Of a stretch of 64,000 nt of DNA, positions 1 to 11,420 are shown one piece after another. The notes beneath the pieces were generated by a model. That model was not told the origin of the DNA. It ran no database searches and saw nothing but the letters and a program-made list of their open reading frames with translations. Both the position numbers and the translations under genes were made by a program. Source of the stretch: Cordylochernes scorpioides (taxonomy: Eukaryota; Arthropoda; Arachnida; Pseudoscorpiones; Chernetidae); assembly GCA_030710605.1 (NCBI GenBank), contig CP092872.1:97598874-97662873 (forward strand). Direction: 5' to 3'. Every line of letters starts with the position of its first letter. The stretch's first letter is position 1.

Positions 1-690
1 GATTAATGATAATTATAAGTTATAGCTAAAGATTGAATTAGAATATTCAGAAATTGTATTATCTATAACGTCGCAAATATTTTTGCGGGAATATTTAACT
101 AAATTCTTTTCTAGTATTTCGTGTGTGTCTGATATATTGCGTAATTAATAAAAAAGAATATGGCAATAACCTTCAATGATGTTAATAATGATACTATAAT
201 AATGATAATGTGTGAAAATAGTTGTTAAGAAAAAACCTTAATAAGGCTTAGAACACTTTCTGACGTTCTAGATAACGAACGGAGAGAGTTCGGATACTTT
301 CAGTTAGGAATAATATAGAGACAAAATATATAAAAAATGAAATTTTGAATCATATTTGAATCCATTTCTAATCATATACGAGATATAGTTGATATGATTA
401 ATATTAATAATAATGATTATATATATAATGAGAGAGACATAATATAGTATAAATATTCTAAAGAATTAATAATCAAAGAAACTCGACGCAAAATCTTTGA
501 TTTTAATTCTTCAGAATCTGGTGTCAAACAATAAAATTAAGCATTTAAGGTCCAGTGAACATGTCAGGCCGTGGATAAATTATGCTAGATCTTGTTTATT
601 CAAGTCAGAAACTCACTGAAGAGATATGACTTTAAGTCCAGTTACATTGTGCTGGACTACATAGATAGGACTTATGGGTCCAGATTACTT
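1..690. other. AT-rich gene-free stretch
   Basis: No coding signature, RNA gene or recognisable transposon is visible here. If the partial cuticle gene at 1914 follows the family layout, this is intron sequence and its first exons lie left of the window. Confidence 0.5.
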
Positions 691-699
691 GTGCTATAC

Positions 700-1862
700 C
701 CCATAAATGTGCTTTGCATTTCCAGTTCAGTTGAGTTTCACAACATATATGTTCTTTGCATTTCCAGTTCAGTTGAGTTTCACAGCAAAGATGTTCTTTG
801 CATTTACAGTTTAGTTAGGTTTGACCCCATAGATGTTCTTTGCATTTCCAGTTCAGTTGAGTTTCACAACATAGATGTTCTTTGCATTTCCAGTTTAGTT
901 AGCTTTGACCCCATAGATGTTCTTTGCATTTCCAGTTTAGTTAGGTTTGACCCCATAGATGTTCTTTGCATTTCCAGTTTAGTTAGGTTTGGTCACATAG
1001 ATGTTCTTTGCATTTCCAGTTTAGTTAGGTTTGACCACATAGATGTTCTTTGCATTTCCAGTTTAGTTAGCTTTGATCACATAGATGTTCTTTGCATTTC
1101 CAGTTTAGTTAAGTTTCACAACATCGATGTTCTTTGCATTTCCAGTTTAGTTAGCTTTGACCACATAGATGTTCTTTGCATTTCCAGTTCAGTTGAGTTT
1201 CACAACATAGATGTTCTTTGCATTTCCAGTTTAGTTAAGTTTCACAACATCGATGTTCTTTGCATTTCCAGTTTAGTTAGGTTTGATCACATAGATGTTC
1301 TTTGCATTTCCAGTTTAGTTAAGTTTCACAACATCGATGTTCTTTGCATTTCCAGTTTAGTTAAGTTTCACAACATCGATGTTCTTTGCATTTTCAGTTT
1401 AGTTAAGTTTCACAACATCGATGTTCTTTGCATTTCCAGTTTAGTTAGGTTTGACCACATAGATGTTCTTTGCATTTACAGTTTAGTTAAGTTTCACAAC
1501 ATAGATGTTCTTTGCATTTCCAGTTTAGTTAAGTTTCACAACATTTCCAGTTTAGTTAAGTTTCGCAACACACATAGATGTTCTTTGCATTTACAGTTTA
1601 GTTAGCTTTGATCACATAGATGTTCTTTGCATTTCCAGTTTAGTTAAGTTTCACAACATTTCCAGTTTAGTTAAGTTTCGCAACACACATAGATGTTCTT
1701 TGCATTTACAGTTTAGTTAGCTTTGATCACATAGATGTTCTTTGCATTTACAGTTTAGTTAGCTTTGATCACATAGATGTTCTTTGCATTTCCAGTTTAG
1801 TTAGCTTTGACCACATAGATGTTCTTTGCATTTCCAGTTTAGTTAGGTTTGACCCCATAGAT
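700..1862. repeat. 42-bp minisatellite, about 27 units
   Basis: A 42-bp unit containing GATGTTCTTTGCATTTCCAG is repeated about 27 times with small differences, notably 'TTAGGTTTGACC' versus 'TTAAGTTTCACAAC'. Because 42 is a multiple of three, the array stays open as a 337-codon frame with a 14-residue period (DVLCISSLVRFDHI). There is no signal peptide, and the unit changes as DNA rather than as protein, so I do not call a gene. It ends about 50 bp before the splice acceptor of the cuticle exon at 1914, so it probably sits in an intron. Confidence 0.9.
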
Positions 1863-1913
1863 CTGACCCGATTCCAGTTAACTTGTCTCGAACCACGGAC
1901 TTGTGGTTTCCAG

Positions 1914-2255
1914 GACGAGGGCCACCATCACGCTCCACAGCCATACGAGTTCGGCTACGACGTGAAGGACGACTACGGCAACCAGTACCGCAAGGAGACC
2001 GGGGATGGCCACGGCGTGGTTCACGGTTCCTACGGCTACGTGGACGCCCACGGCATCCACAGGCACGTAGACTACGTGGCGGACCACGATGGATTCCGCG
2101 CCAGCGTGAAGACCAACGAGCCTGGAACCGCCAACCAGAACCCAGCTGCGGTCCACATGGACTCTGATGCCGTGGCGTATCACCAGGGCGGACATGGGGG
2201 TGGCTACGGAGGTGGAAACGGCGGTGGATACGGCGGTGGACATGGCGGCTACTAG
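1914..2255 (+). CDS. Cuticle protein, chitin-binding, 3' coding exon only (gene 1)
   Basis: This is the last coding exon of a secreted cuticle protein of the Rebers-Riddiford (chitin_bind_4) family. The acceptor TTTCCAG ends at 1913 and the exon runs 113 codons to TAG at 2253-2255. It reads DEGHHHAPQPYEFGYDV, then the core around GSYGYVDAHG, VDYVADHDGFRA and KTNEPGTANQNPAAVH, then a Gly-rich tail (GGGYGGGNGGGYGGGHGGY). The tail is Gly/Tyr-rich, unlike the His-rich tails of the other four copies, which suggests different mechanical or cross-linking behaviour (inference). Exons 1 and 2 are not found downstream of base 1, so the gene is 5' partial here. An internal GTG at 1962 is not a start. 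The exon is GC-rich against AT-rich surroundings. Confidence 0.87.
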   Translation, partial: DEGHHHAPQPYEFGYDVKDDYGNQYRKETGDGHGVVHGSYGYVDAHGIHRHVDYVADHDGFRASVKTNEPGTANQNPAAVHMDSDAVAYHQGGHGGGYGGGNGGGYGGGHGGY

Positions 2256-2263
2256 ACCACGTT

Positions 2264-3165
2264 TTCGGATTTGTGAGTTTACATCTCAGGGTGATACTGT
2301 CTCTGAACATAGGACATTGTTTCTGTATAACTACAGGCTGGTAGACAACTGGGCATTCTTCGGATTTGTGAGTTAACATCTCAGGGTGATACTGTCTCTG
2401 AACATAGGACATTGTTTCTGTATAACTACAGGCTGGTAGACAACTGGGCATTCTTCGGATTTGCGATTTTATATCTCGGTTAGCGAGTGATACTGGCTCT
2501 GAACTACAACCATTGTTTTTGGAGAACTACAGGCTGGTAGACGAATGGGCATTCTTCGGATTTGTAAGTTTACATTGCGGTTAGCGAGGGATACTGACTG
2601 AACTACAGGCATTGGTTTTGGCTAACTACAGGCTGGTAGACGGCTGGGCATTCTTCGGATTTGTAAGTTTATATCTCAGTTGGCCGATGATTCTGGCTCT
2701 GAACATAGGGCATTGTTTGTGTATAACTACAGACTGGTAGACGACTGGGCATTCTTCGGATATTTGAGTTTACATTACGGTTTGGAAGACCTCTGAGTAC
2801 TGGCTCTGAACTACAGCCATTGTTTATGGATAACTACAAGCTGATAGACGGCTGGGCATTCTTCGGATTTGTAAGTTTATATTGCGGTTGGCGGGGGATA
2901 CTGACTGAACTACAGGCATTGTTTGTGTATAACTACAGGCTGGTAGACGGCTGGACATTCTTCGGATATTTGAGTTTACATTACGGTTCGGAAGGCTACT
3001 ACCTCTGAATACTGGCTCTGAACTACAGCCATTGTTTATGGATAACTACAAGCTGATAGACGGCTGGACATTCTTCGGATTTGTAAGTTTACATTGTGGT
3101 TAGCGAGTGATACTGACTGAATTATAGGTATTTTTTTGGAGAACTACAGGTTGGTAAATGGAAGG
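2264..3165 (+). repeat. About 97-bp tandem array with exon-like units
   Basis: Nine diverged units of roughly 92-110 bp follow the stop codon of gene 1. The segment beginning GCTGGTAGAC recurs at about 2337, 2434, 2531, 2631, 2728, 2829, 2937, 3048 and 3147. In most units it is preceded by AACTACAG (acceptor-like) and ends TTCGGATTT followed by GTGAGT or GTAAGT (donor-like), so each unit resembles a 31-nt mini-exon. Donor-like GT is intact in about six of nine units. The first donor-like site, 2273-2278, lies 17 bp after the TAG. Confidence 0.8.
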
Positions 3166-3823
3166 TTTCAGCTAGCCAGTAGATATCGCAGGGTGTTCAT
3201 TGATATCAAGGTACCATATTATAGTGGAATTGTTTCTAGTTCTAGTCTCGGAGATTTTACAGAATTTACGTATTGAAACAGAACACAAAACACACAAATT
3301 GATTATTTATAATGGTGAATCTTACAACAGAATCTTCCACCTCCTGGTTAGTTTAAACATCTGGAAATTTGGGTGAGCTCACATTTATGCAACTTTGTCG
3401 GAGTTTATATATTCATACAACTCTAATATAATATGCAATTTTGAAAGGTCTTTGGACTTATGTGACCTATACTTACACGCTTTTGAAAATATTTTAATAA
3501 TGAAAATAAAAATATTTTGAAGGATTTTAGCTTATGAAATTTGTAGGTTAAGATTTATGTATCTATGGAATTTTGTGCTTATTCAACTTTGGAAGGTTTA
3601 TATTTGGAAATTAGATAGTTGTAACATATGCAAATATGGATATCTGTGAGGGAATTCATCTTCATTTGGGTATCGAATTATGTGCCTCAGAACGGCTCAA
3701 TATCTTGGCTAAACAGCAGCACTGTGGTAAAGAAGGCAATTGTAATCGTCTATAATTTGAGGGCATTGTTAGAAGACAACGGTATTCATAGAAAGTATAG
3801 CAAATGTTTGACTGTGTGTGCAG
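3166..3823. other. Gene-free AT-rich stretch
   Basis: I see no coding, RNA or transposon signal. It would be the last part of a 3' UTR intron of gene 1 if the terminal exon proposed at 3824 is right. Confidence 0.4.
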
Positions 3824-3975
3824 GACGTTTACTCCTTCGGCGACCCCTCCCTCGGCCAGTTCAGACTTGTACAGACAACCAAACTAACATATCCTGTAAC
3901 ATATCATCCTTTTAAAACTTGTATAAATGATGTAAAGATAGATTTGTTTTATTAAATAAACTTCTTTTATATAAA
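3824..3975 (+). other. Possible terminal 3' UTR exon of gene 1
   Basis: A GC-richer block starts directly after GTGTGTGCAG (acceptor-like, ending 3823) and is followed by AATAAA at 3955-3960. One frame is open to TAA at 3953 (DVYSFGDPSLGQFRLV...), but no family is recognisable. Gene 2 of the same family also appears to have a 3' UTR intron, so a non-coding terminal exon is the simplest reading. A small exon of an unrelated gene is the alternative. Confidence 0.35.
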
Positions 3976-4296
3976 AGTATATCTACGTTTCCTTATTATC
4001 TTGCATTGACATCGGGAAAAATCTAGTAACGAGGACTCTACATCGTTCCATAAAAATAAATTCCACCCTACACAATACATTACCTCATATACATAATACT
4101 TTCGATAAAATATTCTTTTGTATCAATATTAAGGTGGAAATATCACAGGCTTCCAGGGATTGTTTTCTTTTTTCCCCTTGGAATCTTGATATCTTCACCT
4201 TGACATTATACTTTGTCCAACAGTTGTGTATGTGGGTGGAAAAGAAAATATAAGTTTATCCATCATATTTTCAAAGAATATTTTGATTCTATTATA

Positions 4297-4505
4297 CTAA
4301 TAGACAAAACTTGAGGAAATGGAACGTCTTTTATATAACTTATTGTCTGATTTTTTTTAAAGGATACAGATGCAATTATGTTCACACTTGGTTATCTCGT
4401 GTGTCTTCAATAAAGGTCACTGTAATATATTTCAGAGTTATTGTCTCAATCCCGATATACATTCTAAAAGGTACAGCTTCTTTAAGTTTTGCCTATGAGT
4501 GTATA
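4297..4505 (+). repeat. MITE, TGGACAAAACTTAAGG family
   Basis: About 210 bp bounded by inverted ends of the form CATGGACAAAACTTAAGGAA / TTCCTTAAGTTTTGTCCATG. The interior has TTGTTCACACTTGGTTATCT and 'CTTCAATAAAGGTCACTG'. Related copies lie at 5217, 6142, 11205, 11866, 21681, 42337 and 50810. There is no coding capacity, so it is a non-autonomous TIR element. Confidence 0.7.
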
Positions 4506-5216
4506 TAAAAATAGGATTTTTTTATTAAGAGAGAGAGCTGAAGTGGTCAATAAAGAAGGTGCTGAAAGGTGATTAGAATTGAAATTGAAAGTTTGGAGAA
4601 GGAAGAATTAGATTTAAGGATTAGATGGGGAGGTATAAAGTAAAAGAGAGGATAGGTTAAGAAAGAGAAGCATAGCGACACTGGAGATCAGGATCAGCCA
4701 GCTCAAGAATAGAATTGGTAAACTGAAGGAGAAGAATTGGACTGATGGACTGGATGGGAAACGCTCAATACAGAGAATAAAAAACCTTTGTTGAAGGCAT
4801 CTAAAAAATACAAGAGATTACAGAAGAGCCTTCGCTAGAACATGCTTGTCAATGGTAAATTGGATTTGTCAAATAGTCAAGCATCTAGGCTATGGGGTGC
4901 AAGGTTCACGGTCATAGGTTCCGAAGAAAGGGCCAGGGCGGGGTTCTTCATTTATGGTGCCTAGGGACTGCGGCCTTACTCCTTAGCTCCTTCCAATCCG
5001 TGGTCATTTTCCTATCCTGGATCCTGTGGTATTTACAGAAGCGGTTCTCCTCAGGAGCAGGAGACACTTTGATATTAACCAAAAGGACGAGAAGTAAACA
5101 GAGAGAAGGGCCTCGTTGGAGACTGGCACCTGCTCAAGACTAGAGAAATTGACGAAATTGGTATCTAAAAGTTAATCTCGTTAGAGGGTATACTATTCAT
5201 GTGTTGAAGATCACCA
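4506..5216. other. Purine-rich gene-free stretch
   Basis: The sequence is biased to A and G, with no recognised coding. Around 4727-4765 it carries one partial copy (GAATTGGACTGATGGACTGG) of the 103-bp unit arrayed at 7975-8705. Confidence 0.4.
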
Positions 5217-5546
5217 ATATCCACTCATGGACAAAACTTAAGGAAGTTGTACCTTTAACCATGTATATCGGAATTCAGACAATAACTATGAAAGATATTA
5301 CAGTGACCTTTATTGAAGATACACGAGTTAACCAATATACACTCATGGACAAAACTTAAGGAAGTTGTACCTTTTAGCATGTATATCGGAATTCAGACAA
5401 TAACTCTGAAAGATATTACAGTGACCTTTATTGAAGATACACGAGATAACCAAGTGTGAACAAAACTTCCTGTCTGTGTGTCTTCTTAAAAAACACCGGC
5501 GTATCAAAATATGAAACCTCCTTAAGTTTTTTTCCATGAGTGGATT
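5217..5546 (-). repeat. MITE of the TGGACAAAACTTAAGG family, internally duplicated
   Basis: Two head-to-tail copies of the left half (from about 5223 and 5340) precede a single right end near 5525-5546. This partial tandem duplication resembles an early stage of the eight-unit array at 11866-12924. Confidence 0.7.
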
Positions 5547-5689
5547 TCATGATGCAAAATAGCACATATTCTCAAAGTTTAATAAGGAGCGCTTGATGAG
5601 TTATAAGTCCATATGTGCCGCATATAAATGTAAATTAATGAGAGTTACCAGAAATTTGAACGATTTGTGACACGTATGTTTATTTTTTA

Positions 5690-5810
5690 AATAAAACAAA
5701 TTTCAACTGCCCTTACTACAATTAAAAAAAAAACAATAGAAGGGCCTGGGTCATCAGTGTTGAATCCTCCCAGCGGTTTCGCAAGTTCGATCTACCATTT
5801 TATTATTACA
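5690..5810 (-). repeat. Relic of the hammerhead-like element family
   Basis: On the minus strand the blocks TGCGAAACCGCTGGGAG and CACTGATGA are recognisable, in the same order as in the copies at 43322 and 49279. The GCGGTC strand is lost and the helix II bases are changed, so it is decayed. Confidence 0.5.
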
Positions 5811-6141
5811 CTAAGCGCAGTAAGAAATTGTTTTTTTTTTTAAATAGAATCATGTATGTCAAAATCGTTCAATTTTATAGAAAGGTGAGTACAGCCAATT
5901 CTCTGGGGTACTATCATTAGAAGAGAAGGAGAATGCCTGGAGAGAACCATTGTTAGCGGGGAATGGTTGTGGAGAAAGAAGGAATGGAAGACGAAAAGAA
6001 GACGACTGACCCAATTAGACCAATCACCGAACTGACCCTGAAGGAAACAAGAAAGCTGACAGAACGACATGGGGAAAGTTCATCAGAGAGGTCACCAACT
6101 TACAGTACTGGAAGATACGCCGGTACTATCTTCTCATGCCA

Positions 6142-6466
6142 ATCTACACTCATAGACAATAATTAAGGAAGTGGAAAATCATTGATTTCGCCTGTTGTCT
6201 GTGTTTTGAAGGAGACAGAGGCATTTTTTTACACCCCTGATTATCTCGTGTGTCTTCAATAAAGATCCCTGTAATATCGTTCAGAGTTATTGTCTGACAC
6301 CCGATATATATGATAAAAGGTACAACTTCATTAAGTTTTGTCCATGAGTGTATATTGGTTATCTCGTGTGTTTTCAATAAAATCACTGTAATATCTTTCA
6401 GAGTTATTGTCACAATCCCGATATACATGGTAAAAGATACAACTTTCTTAAGTTTTGTCCATGAGT
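6142..6466 (+). repeat. MITE of the TGGACAAAACTTAAGG family with partial 3' duplication
   Basis: A full element (6142-6355) is followed by a second copy of its right half (6356-6466). Both right halves end TTAAGTTTTGTCCATGAG. Confidence 0.7.
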
Positions 6467-6744
6467 TGAGAATAAACAAAATACAAAAAGAGAAAAATAG
6501 ATCAACCTATTCAATAAAATTAATTCCTTTTGTCAAATATTAAGGAAAGGACATGAGGTTCATGTGGGGATAAGTTTATTAGGAAAATATTATCTAACTC
6601 TGTCTTGCTCTAGGGACTGAATACTTTTCTAGTTTCTGAATATTATAATTCGAGTTGTATTGGAGATTGATTTCTAAGTATTTCTGTAGAAGGGTACTCA
6701 GCCCCAAAAGCTTTAGAATCAAATATTTTTTAAAAAATATTGTG

Positions 6745-7395
6745 AGGCGTAAATAAGGAGTATGTAAATTTTGGAGAAGTTCTTAATAAATCTTCGGTAG
6801 TAGGAGCACATTCCTAAGTAGCTTTGAATATCACCGACGAACTTGGGTACAGGGAGCTTCTTTATGGCTTCAATATTTTCCGAGTCGGGTTGTATGCCGT
6901 CCTTATCTACCATATATGACCCAAAATTTTTATTCTTCTTGATTCAAACAGACATTTATCTGGATTTATAGTCAGGCCCGCTTGCTGAAGACACCTAAGG
7001 ACCCTATGTCTAAATGTTCCCCAAAGGTTTCAGAGTAGACCACGATTTCGTCCAAATAACACAAACAAATGTTAAAATTGAGCCCCACGAGCACATTGCC
7101 CATTATCCTTTCGAATGTTGCCGGCGCATTGCACAGTCCGAATGGCATCACCATGAACTCGTACAAACCATCCGTGGTAACAAAAGCCGTCTTCTCGCGG
7201 TCTCGCTTGTCCATCTCCACCTGCCAGTACCCGGTCTTCAGGTCCATGGTCGAGTAATACCTGGCGTAGGACAGATGAGTTAGGACGTTATCAATTCTGG
7301 GAAATGGGTAAACGTCCTTCTTGGTGATGTGATTTAGCCGCCGGAAGTCCACGCAGAATCTCCATGAGCCGTCCTTCTTCTTGACCAGCACCAGA
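6745..7395 (-). pseudogene. Ty3/gypsy reverse transcriptase relic
   Basis: A minus-strand fragment of a Ty3/gypsy RT: VKKKDGSWRFCVDFRRLN, the MDLKTGYWQVEMD block, MPFGLCNAPATFERIM, and CYLDEIVVYS where YLDD is expected, so a catalytic Asp is replaced by Glu. The frame shifts near 6970 and continues as a connection segment (YLGMCSYYRRFI). Gag, protease, RNase H, integrase and LTRs are not found next to it. It resembles, but is clearly diverged from, the intact element at 55992-61160. Confidence 0.88.
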
Positions 7396-7434
7396 ATATA
7401 CTTATCCTTGGAAGCTTGATGATTTCAGCTTTAT

Positions 7435-7745
7435 ATTAATTTATATGAACCAATAGATGCACTTCTCCTTTTAAATGTGTAACAGAACGATGCATTGTGC
7501 ATCACCCTAGTAAAAACAAATATTAGTAATGATAACGAATGAACCAAAACACTAGGTTTGGCAAATTCAGACTAAAAGACAACCTGTAAACCTGTCAAGC
7601 AGTTATTTGGAAAAACTGGTGTTTTAGCTCATTCCTTATAGTTATTAGGGAAGTATTTTACTAGGGTGATGAACAGTGCATTGTTTTGATGCACATTTGA
7701 ACGGAGAAGTGCTTCTTTTGGTATATGAATATCATACTTTCGTAA
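7435..7745. repeat. Imperfect inverted-repeat element
   Basis: The left arm (about 7440-7560) and right arm (about 7615-7740) are diverged reverse complements sharing blocks such as GATGCA...CACCCTAGTA and GAACCAAAACACTAG. A related single-arm sequence occurs in both halves of the segmental duplication (48490-48620 and 54425-54560). It is non-coding. Confidence 0.55.
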
Positions 7746-7974
7746 CTATATGTTGTAATGAAATATATCAGCTGATCAATTTTATACTCGAAATATAATT
7801 TTAATTTGTTGTGTTTGTTGATGGGGAAATACAACAATGATCAATATTGACTGATAATTTACAGTGGCATATATTAAAATATCCTGTGTGTGTTTTATAA
7901 AATCAATAAAATATTATACGCACATCAGACACCTTCCGGATCTATAAATGAACTTAGAGGCTGTAAATTGGGAA

Positions 7975-8705
7975 GCTATAAATAAATAAAGACAATAGCT
8001 GGAGATATGGAAGTATGACGTCACTGGAAACCTAGTCAAGAACAGAGAAACTGAAGAATTGGACTGATGGACTGGATGGGAAGTTATGAAGAAATAAAGA
8101 TTTCAAGATAGAGAAGTATGCCGTCAACACAACTGGAGACAAGGAAAAGAACAGAGAAACTGAAGAATTGGACTGATGGACTGGATGGGAAGTTATGAAG
8201 AAATAAAGAACTCAAGATAGAGAAGTATGACGTCACCGGAGACCTGGACAAGAACAGAGAAACTGAAGAATTGGACTGATGGACTGGATGGGAAGTTATG
8301 AAGAAATAAAGAACTCAAGATAGAGAAGTATGACGTCACTGGAGACCTGGGCAAGAACAGAGAAACTGAAGAATTGGACTGATGAACTGGATGGGAAGTT
8401 ATGAAGAAATAAAGAACTCAAGATAGAGAAGTATGACGTCACTGGAGACCTGGACAAGAACAGAGAAACTGAAGAATTGGACTGATGAACTGGATGGGAA
8501 GTTATGAAGAAATAAAGAACTCAAGATAGAGAAGTATGACGTCACTGGAGACCTGGACAAGAACAGAGAAACTGAAGAATTGGACTGATGGACTGGATGG
8601 GAAGTTATGAAGAAATAAAGAACTAAAGATAGAGAAGTATGACGTCACTGGAGACAAGGACAAGAACAGAGAAACTGAAGAATTGGACTGATGGACTGGA
8701 TGGGA
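7975..8705. repeat. 103-bp tandem array with TGACGTCA in most units
   Basis: Seven units with GAATTGGACTGATG at about 8058, 8167, 8270, 8373, 8476, 8579 and 8682, so a 103-bp period after the first. Six units contain TGACGTCA, the CRE (CREB/ATF) consensus palindrome; one reads TGCCGTCA. No gene is adjacent on either side within about 5 kb. Confidence 0.9.
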
Positions 8706-9829
8706 GAAAGCTATTAAATTATATTTAATTGATTAAAATAGGTTTGAAACGTTTTTATTAAAAATTCACTAAAAAGGAGCAAAATAAATATTTTAGCTTG
8801 CGCCATTGAACAATTAGACTTATATGAGACAAAATGAAAGCGACGGGGGCGATCATAACGAATTTCGAGCTCAATGTGATTTAATATTCAGACAATATTT
8901 ACATACAATATATACAATATTTCTTACAATTATTTTGGAATTAACTATATAATTGAAAGAAGAATGATCGATTTACCTACAGGTTTATGTAGATACATCT
9001 AGTTGTATCCTAATGCCGCGTTTTCCTACCGTTAGATGTCCCAGAATGTCATCTCTGGTCAGATGGTGACAGTATCAGAAGGCTGGTGTATGTATCACCC
9101 TTCCATCACTGCACGATTACATATAAAACAAGTTTATGTTTCACTGAATATTCTTACTCTTCACTCAATATACGATGATGGTCTATTTGACGCTTTACGT
9201 CTATTTTGACGGGAGAGGCAACTTCTCGAGATAGAGAAGTATGGTACCATGCCAGGAACTGCACAGAATCTAAAGAACTGAAGAAGAAGAAATAAGATTT
9301 TATAGAAAGAAAACAAATCTGCGCTTGTTAGTGGGTAAAGTATTTCCATCAAAACAAATCTGCGCTTGCTAGTGAGTAAAGTATTTCCATAAAAACAAAT
9401 CTATTCCAAATGACAAGTAATGGACAAACAGACTGGAAGTTGCAAAATATTGAACCTCAGGTTTTGGATTAATCGCTTGAATAGAAGATTTAATTTCATT
9501 GCGCAACATTTAGCACTTAAACGCTCTTTTAATTATGAAAAAGCGTGTTCAGTCCTAATCGGCCCTATGTAATTCTGCCAACTCAATCTCCTGTCTGAAG
9601 AATTCGTCTCATTTCATCAGTCCATTAGGATGTTATGAAAGTGAAGCCGCCTTAGTACTGGTGAGGGCTATAACTTGACACCATGGTATATAGATTGTTT
9701 GTCTTTGTCTGAATTTGCATAAGCTGGTGTTGTGGCTCATTTACCTCTATCTGAGTCTACATACCTTGCTCAGATAAGATTGAGAATGGGGAATGTGTTC
9801 CTCCTGGTATATATATACCGTATATATAT
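8706..9829. other. Gene-free stretch
   Basis: No coding or RNA gene is visible. A 43-bp segment containing AAACAAATCTGCGCTTG is directly repeated at about 9310 and 9353. Confidence 0.4.
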
Positions 9830-10062
9830 ATTAGATAATAAAAGGCATATATTGGATTTAATAAAATATTTATTTTGCCAATATTTCGGCTGGCTGAACG
9901 CCAACCTTTATCGAGGCATTACATTTTTTGTATACGTAAATTATTATTACGTAAAAGTATACAAAAAATGTAATGCCTCGATAAAGGTTGGCGTTCAGCC
10001 AGCCGAAATATTGGCAAAATAAATATTTTATTAAATCCAATATATGCCTTTTATTATCTAAT
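9830..10062. repeat. Perfect palindrome, 106-bp arms
   Basis: Arms 9830-9935 and 9957-10062 are perfect reverse complements by eye, around a 21-bp centre. The arms contain AAAAGGCATATATTGGAT and CCAATATTTCGGCTGGCTGA. Diverged relatives are at 22283-22380, 22860-22925 and 55204-55362, so this is a foldback or MITE family. Confidence 0.9.
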
Positions 10063-10347
10063 GAATTAAGTATGGATTGCTCTATTTTCAATATATATAT
10101 ATATGTGTAACAAGAAAAATAATAAATTTTCAAAAATAAGTTTTAAAAAATTCAATTTTATTTCTTTTACTTTTAAACGTTTGATAAAAGGTTAACATGG
10201 TACTGTCTTCTTTATGCCTTTAATTCTTCCTGTGTGTTTTAATAGGCTCTGCCTTTAAAGGATTCTGTTTTATTATGTTTTTAAACAACCTTTACTCACA
10301 TGAATCAGACTTTGAAAGTCAATAAATTGAACAACGTAAATTCTATC

Positions 10348-10807
10348 TCTATATATATAAAAGTCAATTTCTGTCTGTCTGTCTGTTTCGCGATAAACTC
10401 AAAAACTACTGAACCAATTGGTACCAAATTTTGCATGTCGCTTTTTATAAACCTGAGGAAAATTTTCGGCTGCATTTTGATTAGTATTTTTGGCTATTTC
10501 TTTTTTTCATTTGAAGAACTTTCTTTTACATTTTTAACTTTTTAAAATTAAAACTATATATTTTTAGTCAGAAAATGATGATCACGATATTGCTGTATCA
10601 TGTTTGATTATTAGATACATAATTATATCGGGAAAAATTCCAAAAAGCAGAGACCACGGGAGAAACCAGTTCATTATTTTGTACGCAGGAACAAAATTCT
10701 AACAGAAAAACATTCATTCGAGCAGAATGAATATTCGTAACGAATATTATTTGAATAAAAACATTTAATCGGGTAAAACCCGGGCGTTGCCCGGGTCATT
10801 CGTCTAG
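10348..10807 (+). mobile_element. Non-autonomous Helitron, about 460 bp
   Basis: It begins TCTATATATATAAAAG and ends with a GC hairpin (ACCCGGGC GTT GCCCGGGT) followed 7 bp later by CTAG and then T. A 5' TC, a 3' hairpin and a CTRR end inserted between A and T are Helitron hallmarks. No Rep/helicase is present. The same 3' end occurs at 47112 (minus) and 61255 (plus). Confidence 0.75.
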
Positions 10808-11204
10808 TATTAAATATAAGAACATGAGTTTGACTCTAGAACATTCTTTTTTATAGGAATTATTATTATTTTTTAAATAAATATTTTTGACATTCTATCT
10901 CTAATCTTTAGAAACAAATTTATTTAAAAGTTATATTTATAAATTATTTTAATATATTAGAGGCTTTTTATTTGTATTATAAGGAATCTCTGGCGAAATT
11001 ATATTATTATTCTGTAATGGTAGATCTCAGTAGCGTGAGAATAATCAAGTTTTATTAAAATGACGCAATATCTAGGTGTATTATCCTTGAAAAAGGTCCC
11101 GTTATATATGCGATGGGATATTACCCTATATTATATATTATGTACATATGTAATTAATATTTATATGCACATATATATTTCTGAATTAATATGTATATTG
11201 CATA
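10808..11204. other. AT-rich gene-free stretch
   Basis: I see nothing beyond AT-rich sequence. Confidence 0.4.
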
Positions 11205-11420
11205 TACACTCAAGAGGACAAAACCTAAGGAAGTGAAAAGTCTTTGTATCACCGGTCCTCTGTTTTTTTTTTTTTGAAGGAGACAGAGGCAATTTTGTTC
11301 ACACTTGGTTATCTCGTGTGTCTTCAATGAAGGTCACTGTAAATTTTTTCAATGTTATTGTCTGTATCCCGATATACATGCTGAAAGGTACAACTTCCTT
11401 AAGTTTTGTCCATGAGTGTA
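11205..11420 (+). repeat. MITE of the TGGACAAAACTTAAGG family, single complete copy
   Basis: Both ends are present, from GAGGACAAAACCTAAGG to AAGTTTTGTCCATGAGTG, with an unduplicated interior. It is the best reference copy of the family in the window. Confidence 0.75.

Noticed and set aside
592..1605. 337-codon open frame with a 14-residue repeat
   Set aside because: It is the 42-bp minisatellite read in an open frame; no signal peptide, no promoter, and variation is not codon-like.
1878..2243. Long minus-strand frames opposite the cuticle exons (also at 19499-20050, 27928-28243, 46086-46574, 52508-53113)
   Set aside because: They are antisense shadows of GC-rich, His-codon-rich exons; only the sense frame has signal peptide, splice sites and the chitin-binding core.
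3824..3955. DVYSFG as part of a protein kinase
   Set aside because: The surrounding frame has no other kinase motif and ends within 44 codons; a 3' UTR exon is more likely.
5963..6166. Charged 67-codon frame (KKTTDPIRPITELTLKETRK)
   Set aside because: Too short, no family resemblance, and it runs into a MITE.
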